A stretch of DNA of 64,000 nucleotides from Dromiciops gliroides. Taxonomy: Eukaryota; Chordata; Mammalia; Microbiotheria; Microbiotheriidae. The stretch is from assembly GCF_019393635.1 (NCBI RefSeq), contig NC_057866.1:817001-881000 (forward strand). Reading direction: 5' to 3'. Every line of letters starts with the position of its first letter. The first letter of the stretch is position 1. Position numbers and translations under genes: made by a program. Of this stretch, positions 37,420-58,299 are shown piece by piece. The notes under the pieces are model-generated. The model was not told the DNA's origin. It searched no databases and saw only the letters and a list, made by a program, of their open reading frames with translations.

Positions 37420-39860
37420 GGCGTGGTTTGGTGTGGGTCCCTCTGGCTGGGGGGCCATGGGCCGCAGTTCTCCTCTCTTGGAGAACTCTGGCTGGGGCAC
37501 AGGGACCAGGGTCCCAGTTAAATGCAGTTTCTCATGCCATTCTGGGCAGCAGAGACCACCCTGCCTTGCACCAAATCATGGAATGCTCCTCAGAGAGGGG
37601 GTTTCCTGCCCTGGCAGATATGGCCCTGAGCCAGCATTGCCACTGACCCCTCATTCTCCCTCACCTCCACTCAGACTGCCTCGTCTCTGACCCGGAGCTT
37701 GTGGTGGGGACACAACCGATAACCCCATGTGAGCCCAGGAATGTGAAAACAACAGCATTGGGCAACTGTTAAGACAGGAACAGGGCTTGGGGCTCTGCCC
37801 AGGCTGTCCCATTGCCAAGGCAGGGTGGGAGGGGCAGCCCCAGTTGTGTGCCGCCAGGGTGTCCTGTAGGAGAGAAGGCTGGTGGCCTGTTGGGTCTCTG
37901 GGATCTGGGGCCTTCCCCTTACCTCCCGCTTGGGCATTGGCTACCCTGGCTCACACTGACTTCTGCCCATATTTACTGATGGATCCTTTTTCAGTTTTTA
38001 ACTAGATTTTCTCCAGTAAGGGGAAGTCCCAAGTGAGGAAATGCCCCTGCTAAGGCAGGTCTGGATTTTGGTGACTGGGTGGAGCTCAACAGTACTGTGG
38101 GGCTTATGGGGACTCTCACCCTTGTTTGAAAAGTTCCTTGTGGGCAGTTACTGGGGGTGCTGAGGTGGGTGGCTGGTAGGGGAAGGAAGCATTTCCAGGG
38201 CATCTGTGTGTGCCAGGCACTGGGCTTAAGTACTGTACAAATACTTATGAGGAAGGAAGGTACCTTCTGCCCTTAGGCAAATAGGGAAGACCACCTCAGC
38301 ATCTCCCAGGGACTCCTGGGAAGTTTTGGGCAGCAGCTGGGCTGGACTGTTCCCAGCCCAAGGGCCCTCGAGGTCTGGACTTTTCCAAGAAGTGGAGCAA
38401 GGAGCAGATTGTACCATTTATTCCTGGATGTGGAGGGTGGGGCAGGGGGGAGACTGAACATGCCTTTGTACAAAGGCTGGCCACACTGTGGAAATGAGGC
38501 CACAGGCCCTGCATCCCATATTCTCAGGGTCAGCCCGGGACCTGGGGAGAGCAGGGGACCAGGTTTCCCCTTCCCCTAAGTGGGACACAGCCCAATAGCC
38601 CTCTTAAAGTGGGGGAGAGGAGCTGGCACCCATATCCCTGGCCAGGCCTGGGGACAGCCATGTCCGCACTTGATGCCTGCCGGGCCCAAGGCTCAATGAC
38701 CTCTGCCCAGTTAGCCGCACAAAGCCATTACTGGCACCAGTTAGTTGGGTACTTCCCAGTTTGGGGGCAGAGGGTTGCACCTCCAAACTGCTTGCCTGAC
38801 TGGTACTAGTGGTGGTGGTGATCCTGGACACAGAGTGAGGAACGAACAGCAGTCCGGCCTCAATGGGGAGAGGCTTCCCATGTCTCACCACCACCATCCC
38901 AGTTTTCCGTGGCTGCCTGAGAAGCCCACTCACCCCAGGAGAGGAGAGGGCACTGGGGCTGTCTACCCCTGTGTTGGATGGAAGCCATCTCTTGGGGAGG
39001 CCCTGGGCCCTTCGGAGGCCAGGTTGTCCACAGGTTGACAACACCCCCTCCTTCCTGAGAGCCCTCGCCCTGCCTGACTCATGGGGAGGGAATCAGTTGG
39101 GTGCAAGAAGAGTATGAATGGGCAGAGAAGCCGGCACGAAGCCTCAGGAGGCTACCAGGTGGGCGGCGGGCGAGCCCTCGCCCCCCTCCCCCCCCCTCCA
39201 TCTCTAGAAGGCCCAGCCACCAGGCCTGCACTACGGGAGTTGGTGGGACTCGGGTCCAGGGGACTCTGAACTCAGACCGAGAAATGCGGAAGAAAAAGAA
39301 GGGTGATGTCAGCGGGGGTGCGGCAGAGGTCCAAGGGGAATTGGGGGGGGGGGTGGAGCTGGGGAGTCTGAAGACCTCTGATTGGCCAGAAGTCACTGCC
39401 AGGGCCTCTCGGGCCGGACCCAAACAGAACCTGGTGACCCAGGCAACAGACAAAGCGGGTTCAGGCCTAGACGCCGCCTGGCCCCGGGTGTGTTGAATGC
39501 TTGGGAGGAGAGGGGAGGCCTCCGGGTCTATCCCTGGTCTATGGTGGGACCTTCGTGTCTCTTGGCCGAGGCAGCCTCGGGGTTCCGTGCGCGTCCCGGG
39601 GGCAGGGCTCGGGTGCCCGGTGCCCGGGCCTCGGTAGAGGTCCGCGCACGTGCGGGTGTTTGTGTCCTGGGGCCGGGCGGGCTGCGGGGCTCCCCGGGGG
39701 GACTTGGAGGGCGGCGGCCGGTTCCCGGAGCCGCTCCTCCCGAGGGGGCGGTGGGGCCACCGGGTCGGCCATTGGGTCCCCCGGCACTCGGGACTCCGCC
39801 CCTGGGCCCGGGCTCGGGGCCGTCCGGGGAGGCGGGGCCGGCGCGGGCCCGCCCCTCGTC
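37420..39860. other. intergenic, no gene recognised
   Basis: This is mostly unique sequence between RPLP2 and PNPLA2 with no SINE and no splice-supported coding exon. GC content rises from about 39.1 kb toward the PNPLA2 promoter. Confidence 0.5.
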
Positions 39861-40154
39861 CCACTCTTATAACGCCGCCTCCTGGGCGCCGCCGGCACAG
39901 CTGTCTCCGCCTCCCCAGGTCCCGGACTTCGCCGCCGCCGAGACAAGACAAGGTCGCCCGCCCCGACGGAGCTGGCCAGGGGCTGATCCGAGCCCGCGCC
40001 TGACTTCCCAAGCCGACCTTCGGCAGCCGGCGGCACCCGTGCGCCCGGCCCCGCTGCCCCCCGGCCCCGCCGCGCCCCGGGCCCCCGGGCCCCCCGGCCC
40101 CGCCGCCCCCCGGTCCCGCCGCCCCCCGGCCCCCTCGGGCCGGGCGGCCCAGCG
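39780..40154 (+). promoter_or_regulatory. PNPLA2: PNPLA2 promoter and 5' UTR
   Basis: A CpG island leads into a TATA-like box, TTATAA (39867-39872), about 285 bases upstream of the ATG. Transcription would start near 39895-39905. The 5' UTR is extremely C/G-rich with CCCGGCCCCGCC-type runs and is collinear with the start codon, so exon 1 holds both UTR and coding sequence. The start site is inferred from the TATA spacing only. Confidence 0.6.
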
Positions 40155-50585
<10,431 letters not shown>

Positions 50586-50591
<6 letters not shown>

Positions 50592-50745
50592 GAGCCCCTG
50601 GGGCTCCCCCTGCACCCCTCCCCCCCACTGAGAGCCCCTGGGGCTCCCCCGGCACCCCTCCCCCCCACTGAGAGCCCCTGGGGCTCCCCTGGCACCCCTC
50701 CCCCCCACTGAGAGCCCCTGGGGCTCCCCCTGCACCCCTCCCCCA
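50586..50745 (+). repeat. 40-bp minisatellite spanning the PNPLA2 stop codon
   Basis: Four near-identical units beginning CACTGAGAGCCCCTGGGGCT start at 50586, 50626, 50666 and 50706. The first unit contains the PNPLA2 TGA (50589-50591). Units differ by only one or two bases. Confidence 0.95.
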
Positions 50746-51355
50746 CTTGCACTCAGTACCAAGGTTCCCCTTTGCTGAGGGCCTGGGTCTCTCCTAGGGA
50801 GGGAGAAGAAATCTCCCTCAGGTAATGCTTGTGTGTTCTGGGCCTAGGCCCCAGGCTCGGTGCTTCTAGAAGGGGAGGGGCCAGCAGGCCCCTAGGGGTA
50901 GTAGGTTTGGCTGAAAGCCTGTGGGGATGGGCTGGGCCTATCTGAGGAGGGGAGGACCCTCCCCACCAGTCCTGGCCCTTCCCCCCAGGGCTTCAGCTCT
51001 AGCTGGGGAGTCTTCCCTGCCCAAAGTGGGCTGAGTCCAGGTGAGGGCTGCTAGGAGCAGGAATCACTGGGTGGGGGCCGTGCCTTATTTTCCCTGCCTT
51101 CACCCCTAGGCCCCCGACAGCTTTGGGGAGCTTTAGACCCTCTGAGTGCCTGGTGTCTGGCCCTGCCTGTGGAGTGGTGGCCGGACCTGGGAAGGAATGC
51201 TCAGACTGGTATTGGGGGTTGGGGTGAATATATGGCCACCCCCCCAGGAGCAGTATTACCCCTGCTTGTGCCTCCTCGCATTTTACTGAAGAATGTACGC
51301 AGAACTATTTATTTTGGTGAAAATAGATGTCGTAATAAAGGCTGGAGCTCAGATC
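50592..51355 (+). other. PNPLA2: PNPLA2 3' UTR and poly(A) signal
   Basis: Sequence from the stop codon to AATAAA at 51334-51339, with cleavage expected near 51350-51360. It starts with the 40-bp minisatellite and has an AT-rich patch (ACTATTTATTTTGG, about 51303) just before the signal. Confidence 0.75.
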
Positions 51356-51359
51356 TGCC

Positions 51360-54040
51360 GCCTCATTCGTGGGCCCAGGGCCAGCTGGACCTGGCTTCGG
51401 ATCCTCCCTTGGCCCCTCCTAGTCTCAGGTTGGAAGGCAGGGGAGGCCCGGACCAGAGTTTGCACCTGCCTCAGAATCCCATCCTGGTCCGAATCTGCCC
51501 CTACCCACGCCCCCTTCCCCTTGTGCCTAGTTCTGGGGCCAGCGCACTACACAACGTGAAATGTCTCCTGGCTGCCAAAGACAAGTCCAAGGAGGCCTGC
51601 CCTGGAGGCCCCTCAGCTCAGGCTGGGGAACCCAACTCGTCCCAGGAAATAGAGCATTTTATAGAGGAAGGATGGGGTGGGGCGGACATTCGGGGTGCCA
51701 TGTTTGAGTGCCAGTAGTGGCCTCAGGCCGTAGCACCCTGGGTCAGAATGTGTTGGGAAGACTGGCTTCCTAGCTAGGTGTGGCTGGCCAGGAAGAGAGT
51801 TAGCCACTGGGGAGCAGAGAAGCCTCGATTTTAGTGGGAGAAGGGAGTGGGGAGGGGGCCGTACACGTGGCCTATCAGCCCAGGGTGGGCAAGGGGGGAA
51901 TAGGTCGGGAATGGTCTGAGTGGAGAAGAGACGTTGGGAAGGGATGGATGAAAGGGAGGAGGCCACAGGCAGGGAGAGTGTGAGGGCCTTATGGGAGAGA
52001 AGAGGATGGTGGCAGCCTGGAGGGTGAGGGAGAGGGAAGCCTCCGGCCCCTCCAAGTTCACCCACCCGCATGACTGGGGACACGTTGAGTTGGAGATGCC
52101 ACCGGGAAATGCCCAGTGGAAAGCAGGCCATGCGCCTGGAGAGAGGTGAATGCTGGCACCATCTGGCTCAGATGAGGAGGGGCAAAGTGAAAGAGCCAAA
52201 TGGAGGTGGGGAGCTGAATGGAGCGTCCGGGAGGAAGAGCCTGCTGGGGCCGGGGTGTCAGTGCCAAAGCACTGCCCGGTTTGATGCCCTGTGAAGGGTT
52301 TGGGCTCCGGGCTTTGCAGGGGGCTCAGTCCTCCCTGGGGAGGGGACCCCTCACCCTCCTTGAGCTCCATGACAACACCTGCCTCTACCTCTTCAGGTCT
52401 GAAGCCCCTTTGCCACCCAGAGGCATGCTGGGGCCCAGGCCCAGTCCTTCAAAGGGCTCCATGTTCCTTGCTGAGGGGTGTACTTCTCTGGGTCTCAGTT
52501 TGCTCAACTCTGAGGTGGAGCCAAACTCAGTTTATCCTGTGACTGGTCCTTTCTCCCATCAGAACCAGCTGGGGGAGTTGGGGGGCAGGAATCTCACCTC
52601 ACACTCCCCAAAGTGGCTTCAATGAGGGCAGGGCTGCCTTATGGGAAGAGCAGAGGTGGGGGAGCTGGAGTTCAGCTCCAGAGCTCAGCCCCAGGGCCTC
52701 CCGCAGAGAAGAGGGAGGAGCCCAGGATCTGGGGGGAGAGATCTGAAGGAGCTAGAGCCCCCCCTCCCACTGCGACTCTGGCCCTGGGCCCTTGGAGGGT
52801 TTCCTACAATAACGGTGTCAGAGACAGTAGACTAGGAGAGCCTGCTGGGCCAGTTCAGGCCTCCTTGTGTGTGTCCCTGTGGGGCATCGGGCCAAGCCTG
52901 GCCACACGGGCCAGTTCTGGTTCAACCTGATTCATTTTGAACCCTCCCCTCCCCCCAGCCATACACGCTCTCCAGACCAGACCTGGGCCAGTCTGGGGAA
53001 CAGCAGCTAGAGGACAGCTTCTCCACATCGGCCGTGATCCTGGCCTGCAGGTGGGGACACTGAAGCTGGGGGGGGGGCGGGGGCGGGGGGAGGCCTGGGG
53101 GGGGGACCTTATGCCTGGAGCACACTCCCTCCTGTGGTCCTGTGGGCTCAGCCTGGCCCAGCTCTCCCACTGTCCAGGAAGACTCACGGGCTGGGGGCAG
53201 CGGGGCCAAGGAGCAAAAGTGGGACCCTCAGGCTAGACCCCTTCTGGGCTTCTCTTCTCTCCCTCCAGAGACTTAACATCCTTAGGTGGGCGTCTGGGTT
53301 TGGGGTCCTCTAACAGGACTGTCCCCAACTGTCCCCAAACCTCCACTCAACTCCAGGGAGGACTGAACCCCCTGCAAAGCCTGGAGCCCAACCCCTTCAC
53401 AGAAGCCTCCACCTCACATACAAGGCTCACGAGTATGTCCTCACATAAACATAGCCACCCACTGACAGCAGCCCCCACTCCATCGGATCTCCTTCAGGCT
53501 CACACACACATACAGGTCCATGTCGATGGTGCTGGACCTTCCCAGATCTAAGTCCTGATGGGTGGGCACCCAAATCGTTCTCACAGGCATGCCCTTCACT
53601 TTTACTACCAGCCTCGGCCCTGCCCTCCGGGGTGCAGGGAGCTGGGTTTGGAGTGCGCTAAGTTTTGGACAAGCACAACTACAATGGCAGGAGCCTTGGG
53701 TGGGGGAGGGCCACGGGTTAAGAGAATGCCCCTCTCATGGTGGGGGGGAGGGAGGGGGCAGCCAGAGGACCGGGGTTCAGAGGATGCCCCTCTGACGGTG
53801 GCGGGGAGGGGCAGCCAGAGGACCAGGGTTCAGAGGATGCCCCTCTCACTCCGGGAGCGGGGCTTGGCCGCACACTCCCGGAGTCCCTGAGTGTCCCCGG
53901 CATGCTGCCTGCCCACCAGTACCGCGCCCCCACCCATCCCAACAGGCGGCACACCTGGGGCCGGGGAGGACAGTGGCCGTGGCTCCCAGGGCCTGAGCGC
54001 CAGGCTTTCGATGACTCTGTCTGTCCTAGCCCCCTGTTCA
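51360..54040. other. intergenic, no gene recognised
   Basis: Region between PNPLA2 and CRACR2B. I see no splice-supported exon and no SINE. One short tandem repeat lies at 53722-53850. Confidence 0.5.
53722..53850 (+). repeat. short tandem repeat, unit about 54-60 bp
   Basis: GATGCCCCTCTC/GACGGTGG ... GCAGCCAGAGGACCAGGGTTCAGAG recurs about 2.3 times just upstream of the CRACR2B island. Confidence 0.85.
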
Positions 54041-54274
54041 TTATATTCGCTCGGTTTCTCAGCGTCCGCCCCGGCTCCAGGCCGGTCCGTTCCCCCGTCC
54101 CAGGCCGGGGGCCTGGCGGGAAAGGGGTTATGGGGCTGGGTCCGGCCCCTTTCTGCCCCCTCCCCCTTTCCGGGAGGAGCCGCCGCTGCTGCCCGCCCTT
54201 CCCTCCCTTTCTTCCCCTCCCCTCCCGGCCTGGGGCCCCGGGCAGCCCGCCGCAGGTGCGGGCGCGGCTCCCAG
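54040..54274 (+). promoter_or_regulatory. CRACR2B: candidate CRACR2B CpG promoter and first exon
   Basis: A CpG-rich block ends in a strong donor, GGCTCCCAG|GTAAGACC (edge 54274). It lies 4.0 kb upstream of the exon with the start codon, in the right orientation, with no other gene to serve. The exon would be non-coding and join the acceptor ATCCAAACAG at 58280. The start site is not resolved. Confidence 0.5.
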
Positions 54275-56132
54275 GTAAGACCCGAGGCGGCAGCCGGGGC
54301 TCCACTGCCAGGGTGGCGGGGTGAGGGGGCACCCCTCAGCCCTTGGGAGCTCCGCCCCTGCCACGGCGCCGAACTTCCCCCCACCCCGCCCAATCTCTGC
54401 CGGCCGGTCCCTGGCCTCCGGGCCTGGGCTCCCGGTTCCTGCCGTGCCCCCTTTCCCGCCGGCACTTGAGCTTCAGCCCCGGGAGTGGAGACAGAGCTAA
54501 GAGAGGGACCCAGCGACAGGGACCCAGATGCAGGAGCAGGCGGGAGGGCACGGGCGGCAGGCCCGAGAGGGGCACAGTGAGGGCGGCGGGAAGCAAGGAA
54601 GAGAAGCGTAGCAGACACTGCCCTCCACCAGAACCTGCACCCTCCCCCACCCCGAGCTAGGGCAGCTCCTTATTCCAGGGAGACTGGCTGGCCCCTGGTG
54701 TTGGGTCCCTTTGCCACCCTCCCAGGCTCCCCAGGCCTGTTACTACCCGCCCTTGATAAGCCCGGCTTGGGCAGATGGCGGTGACTTCTGGTGACCCCCA
54801 GTCCTACGTCTTCTCTCCCCCATCCTCCTACCCTGCTCCATCTAAACAGGTGGGGAGAGGAGTCGAGCCTGGGCAGGAGCCCAGCAGACAACACCCGAAA
54901 ACTCATCTCTACCTCAGTTTCCCCCTTTTGAGCTCCTGCCCTTCCCTGGGACCTGGCTGCCTGGCCAGGCCTCTGCCCCTCCCCCTTGTGGAATGCAAGT
55001 AAGGGGATCCTTCTCCCTTCCTGTCTTTTCTCCCCTCTTTCCCCTCCCATATGCAGTGACAGGTGCAGAGCGAGGGCTTAGGGTGCGGCAGAAAAGCACC
55101 TGTGCTGTCCTGCCTGTAGGGAGGCTCCAGGGAGCCCACACTTGCACTGGGAAAACTTGGAAGATAGAGGGAAATTGAGTCACCAGTTGTGGTTACACCA
55201 TCAGCCTCGGCAGGCGTGGGGAGGGGAGTCCAACCATCCTGGGCCCCTGAGACCCCCTGGGCCCTTTTTCCAAAGAACAACATCCAGACGCAGCATTGGG
55301 GGCCTTGGTGTGGGGAGGCCGAGGCTGGCAGTGCCAGGGTTAGACCCTGAGCTCCCCTCCTGCCTCCTCCTCCCTCAGTGAAAGCTCCCAGGCTTTGGGC
55401 TGAGATTGGAGATGGCTGGAGGAGAGTCCCGGAGGCCCCTCCTCGGATACAGGCCTGGGGAGGCAGGAGGGAATGCCTGGATAGAATTCCTGCTCTCCCG
55501 CAGGGAGCTGGTCCATCTTTGCCTTGCAAATGGCTCTAGGACTACCAGAATGGGGGAGGGGGAATTGGGGGCTGCTAGAAGTGCTGGGTGGCTGAGCACA
55601 GATGCCCACTGGAGGTGGGGGTAGGGGCAAGCACGTGCTTTCCCCCAGGGCAGGGCCCAGTGTTCTCTGTCCTCTGGGAGGTCCTGGTACTAAAGCGATT
55701 AGATCACCATGTGAACAGCCCCTCCCTGTCGGCCCAAGGTGCCCTGGCCAGGCTTCTTAACTCTTTCCTCACATTGTTTGTTTAGGGGGAGATGGGGATT
55801 CTGCAGCCCTGACTGACGCCCTGTTCACAGCTTGCCAGGTCAGTGGGCCTGGGAGCTGGAACACCTGGGTTCCTCAGGAGACTTGTTGTGGCCTTGAGGG
55901 AGGGGCTGAGGGTAGTTTAAGACCCTCCCAGCCAATGGAATGGGAGGCGCTGCTCAAACCCTGCCATAGGGCCTATTGGTCATTCATTCATTCATTCAAT
56001 CAGTTAGGATTCCTGGAGCACCTGTTGAGTGCCCAGGTCTTGGCTGTGGTGAGAGAGGCCCCAGGGAAGGGCCTCTTGAAAAAGCCAGCGCCCTGGTGGT
56101 CTCCTGGGTCTTCATGACGCTGGTCAGTGGAG

Positions 56133-56720
56133 GGCTCCAGCCTTCCCTCCCTCCCTCCCTCCTTCCCTCCCTCCCTCACTTCTTCCTTCCTCCCTCCCTC
56201 CCTTCTAACTCTCTCCCTTCCTCTTCCCTCCCTCCCTCCCTCACTTCTTTCTTCCTCCCTCCCTTCCTCCTCCCTCCTTCCCTCACTTCTTTCTCCCTTC
56301 CTTCCTCCCTCCTTCCTTCCCTTCTCCCTCTCTCTCTCCCTCCCTTCCTCCTCCCTCCCTCCTTCCTTCCTCCCTCCCTCCCTCCTTCCTCCTTCCCTTC
56401 CTCCACCTTCCCTCCCTTTCTTCCCCCCTCCCTTCCTTCCTCCTCCCTCCCTCCCCCCTCCTTTCCTTCCTTCCTCCTCTGTCCCTCCCTTCCTTCCTCC
56501 TTCCTCCCTCCCTCCCTTCCTTCCTCCTCCCTCCCTCCCTCTCTCCTTCCTCCTTCCCTTCCTCCACTTTCCCTCCCTTTCTTCCTCCCTCCTTTCCTTT
56601 CTCCTCCTTCCCTCCCTCCTCCCTCCCTCCCTTCCTTCCTCCTCCTTCCCTACCTTCCTTCCTTCCTGCCTGCCTGCCTCTCTCTCCCTCTCTACTTTCT
56701 TCTCTTCTCCTCTCCCCTCC
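56133..56720 (+). repeat. long CCTT/CCTCC polypyrimidine tract
   Basis: Nearly 590 bases made almost wholly of C and T on the plus strand (CTTCCTCCCTCC units with a few A interruptions), in the likely first intron of CRACR2B. Confidence 0.97.
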
Positions 56721-57292
56721 TTCCTCCATCACACATTGGCCGATCCCTGCGTGTCCAGGGCCCTAAGCTCTTGCTGTGAGGGAACCACAGACAGAGCAAG
56801 CAGATGTTGCTTCCAGGCAGCTGCCACCCCCTGGCCTTCAGAGCTGCCTGTGCTCTGCCTCTGAGCCCCCAGACCTGGCCCTTAGCCTGCATCTCTCTCT
56901 TCTCTTGGCTCTCATTCTGGACCATGTCACCAGACTCCCTCTGCTTCCACATCTCCAGGTGGCAGTTTCCCCCGGCTGGCTGTTCTGGATGTCTCTCCTG
57001 ATGCCTTGAGTCAGTCCCTCCTGCCTCCCTCCCCAGCTTAAATCACAGCCCAGAGCAGGGGTAGGGAGAGGCGGCAGGAGGGGACCTTCCCAGACCAGAC
57101 AGGGCTCATCCTCCCCCCCCCCCCCGCCCCCGCCTCTGCCCAGGCAGTGGGGTCCTCGAAGCTATCGGGCTCAGATATCTCCCCTGGATGCCTCAGACTC
57201 TGCTCTCTCACAATATTCCATCAGTTCATCCTAGTTCAGCATTCTTCACCTCCTTCATGGACAGCTGAAAGCCTTCTAAGAAGCTCCTTGCC

Positions 57293-57457
57293 GGGGCAGC
57301 TAGGTGGCGCGGTGGATAAATCACCAGTCCTGGATTCAGGAGTACCTGAGTTCAAATCTGGCCTCGGACACTTGACACTTACTAGCTGTGTGACCCTGGG
57401 CAAGTCACTTAACCCCCACTGCCCCGCAAAAAACAAAAACAAACAAACAAAAAATAG
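57293..57457 (+). mobile_element. WSINE1-like SINE, first of a pair
   Basis: Full-length SINE with a (CAAA)n tail, followed after a short linker (TAGCTTTTA) by a second SINE at 57464. Confidence 0.9.
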
Positions 57458-57463
57458 CTTTTA

Positions 57464-57622
57464 GGGGCAGCTAGATGGCGCAGTGGATAGAGCACTGGCT
57501 CTGGAGTCAGGAGTACCTGAGTTCAAATCCGGCCTCAGACACATAACACTTACTAGCTGTGTGACCCTGGGCAAGTCACTTAACCCCAATTGCTTCACTA
57601 AAAATAAATAAATAAATAAAAA
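57464..57622 (+). mobile_element. WSINE1-like SINE, second of a pair
   Basis: Full-length SINE with an (AAAT)n tail. It is followed directly by AAGAAGCTCCTTGCC (57623-57637), identical to the 15 bases before the first SINE (57278-57292). Confidence 0.9.
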
Positions 57623-58177
57623 AGAAGCTCCTTGCCTCCAGCCCCCTCCCCACAACTACCAAGCCCAGCTCTGATCATAGCAGTCCCTAGTTCAAGAACC
57701 TTCAAAGGCTCCCTACTAGCAGATGAGATGAAAAACTCCTCAGCTTATCATTCAAGATTCTTCCCTGTCTCATCTTCACTCCTTTGTATCCTAGATCTTC
57801 CGTTGCAACTATTTCTCCCTGTGCTCTTCTCAGATTGCTGTCTCCCCTCTGTTTTTCCAATTTTCACTTGCTCCTGTTCAAAACCCCTCCCCAAGCTCAC
57901 ACCTGCAGAAGCCATGCTGGACTGACCCAGCCCAGCTGGTCTCAGCCTCCTCTGGGCTCTGGCACCCGTGCAGGTCTGATGCCTCTAATATGGCCTGTGA
58001 CCTCAGACTGCTTCCCCAACCCCGGGGATGCAGGAACTCAGAGGAGGGAAATTGGGAATACCCTGAAGGCTGGGAGCAGGGGGGCTGGATTTAGATGAGA
58101 AGAAAGGGGAGGGGGAGGAGGACACAAGCAGGGGGAGGCCAGGAACAGCCCAGCCTGTCTCATCAAGGACTTTGCCA

Positions 58178-58214
58178 CGTGTGTGTGTGTGTGTGTGTGT
58201 GTGTTTGTGTGTGT
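58178..58214 (+). repeat. (TG)n microsatellite
   Basis: About 18 TG units, 65 bases upstream of the CRACR2B start-codon exon. Confidence 0.95.
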
Positions 58215-58299
58215 ATGAAGGTGCATACAAGTTCATGGGGCTGGCGGGGAGCAGGGCTGACTTGTCTCTGATCCAAACAGCAGGGCCAGCTGACTCAGC

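Noticed and set aside
55976-56779. Long Ser/Leu/Pro-rich open frame of over 260 codons
   Set aside because: It is generated by the CCTT polypyrimidine tract and has no gene-like features.
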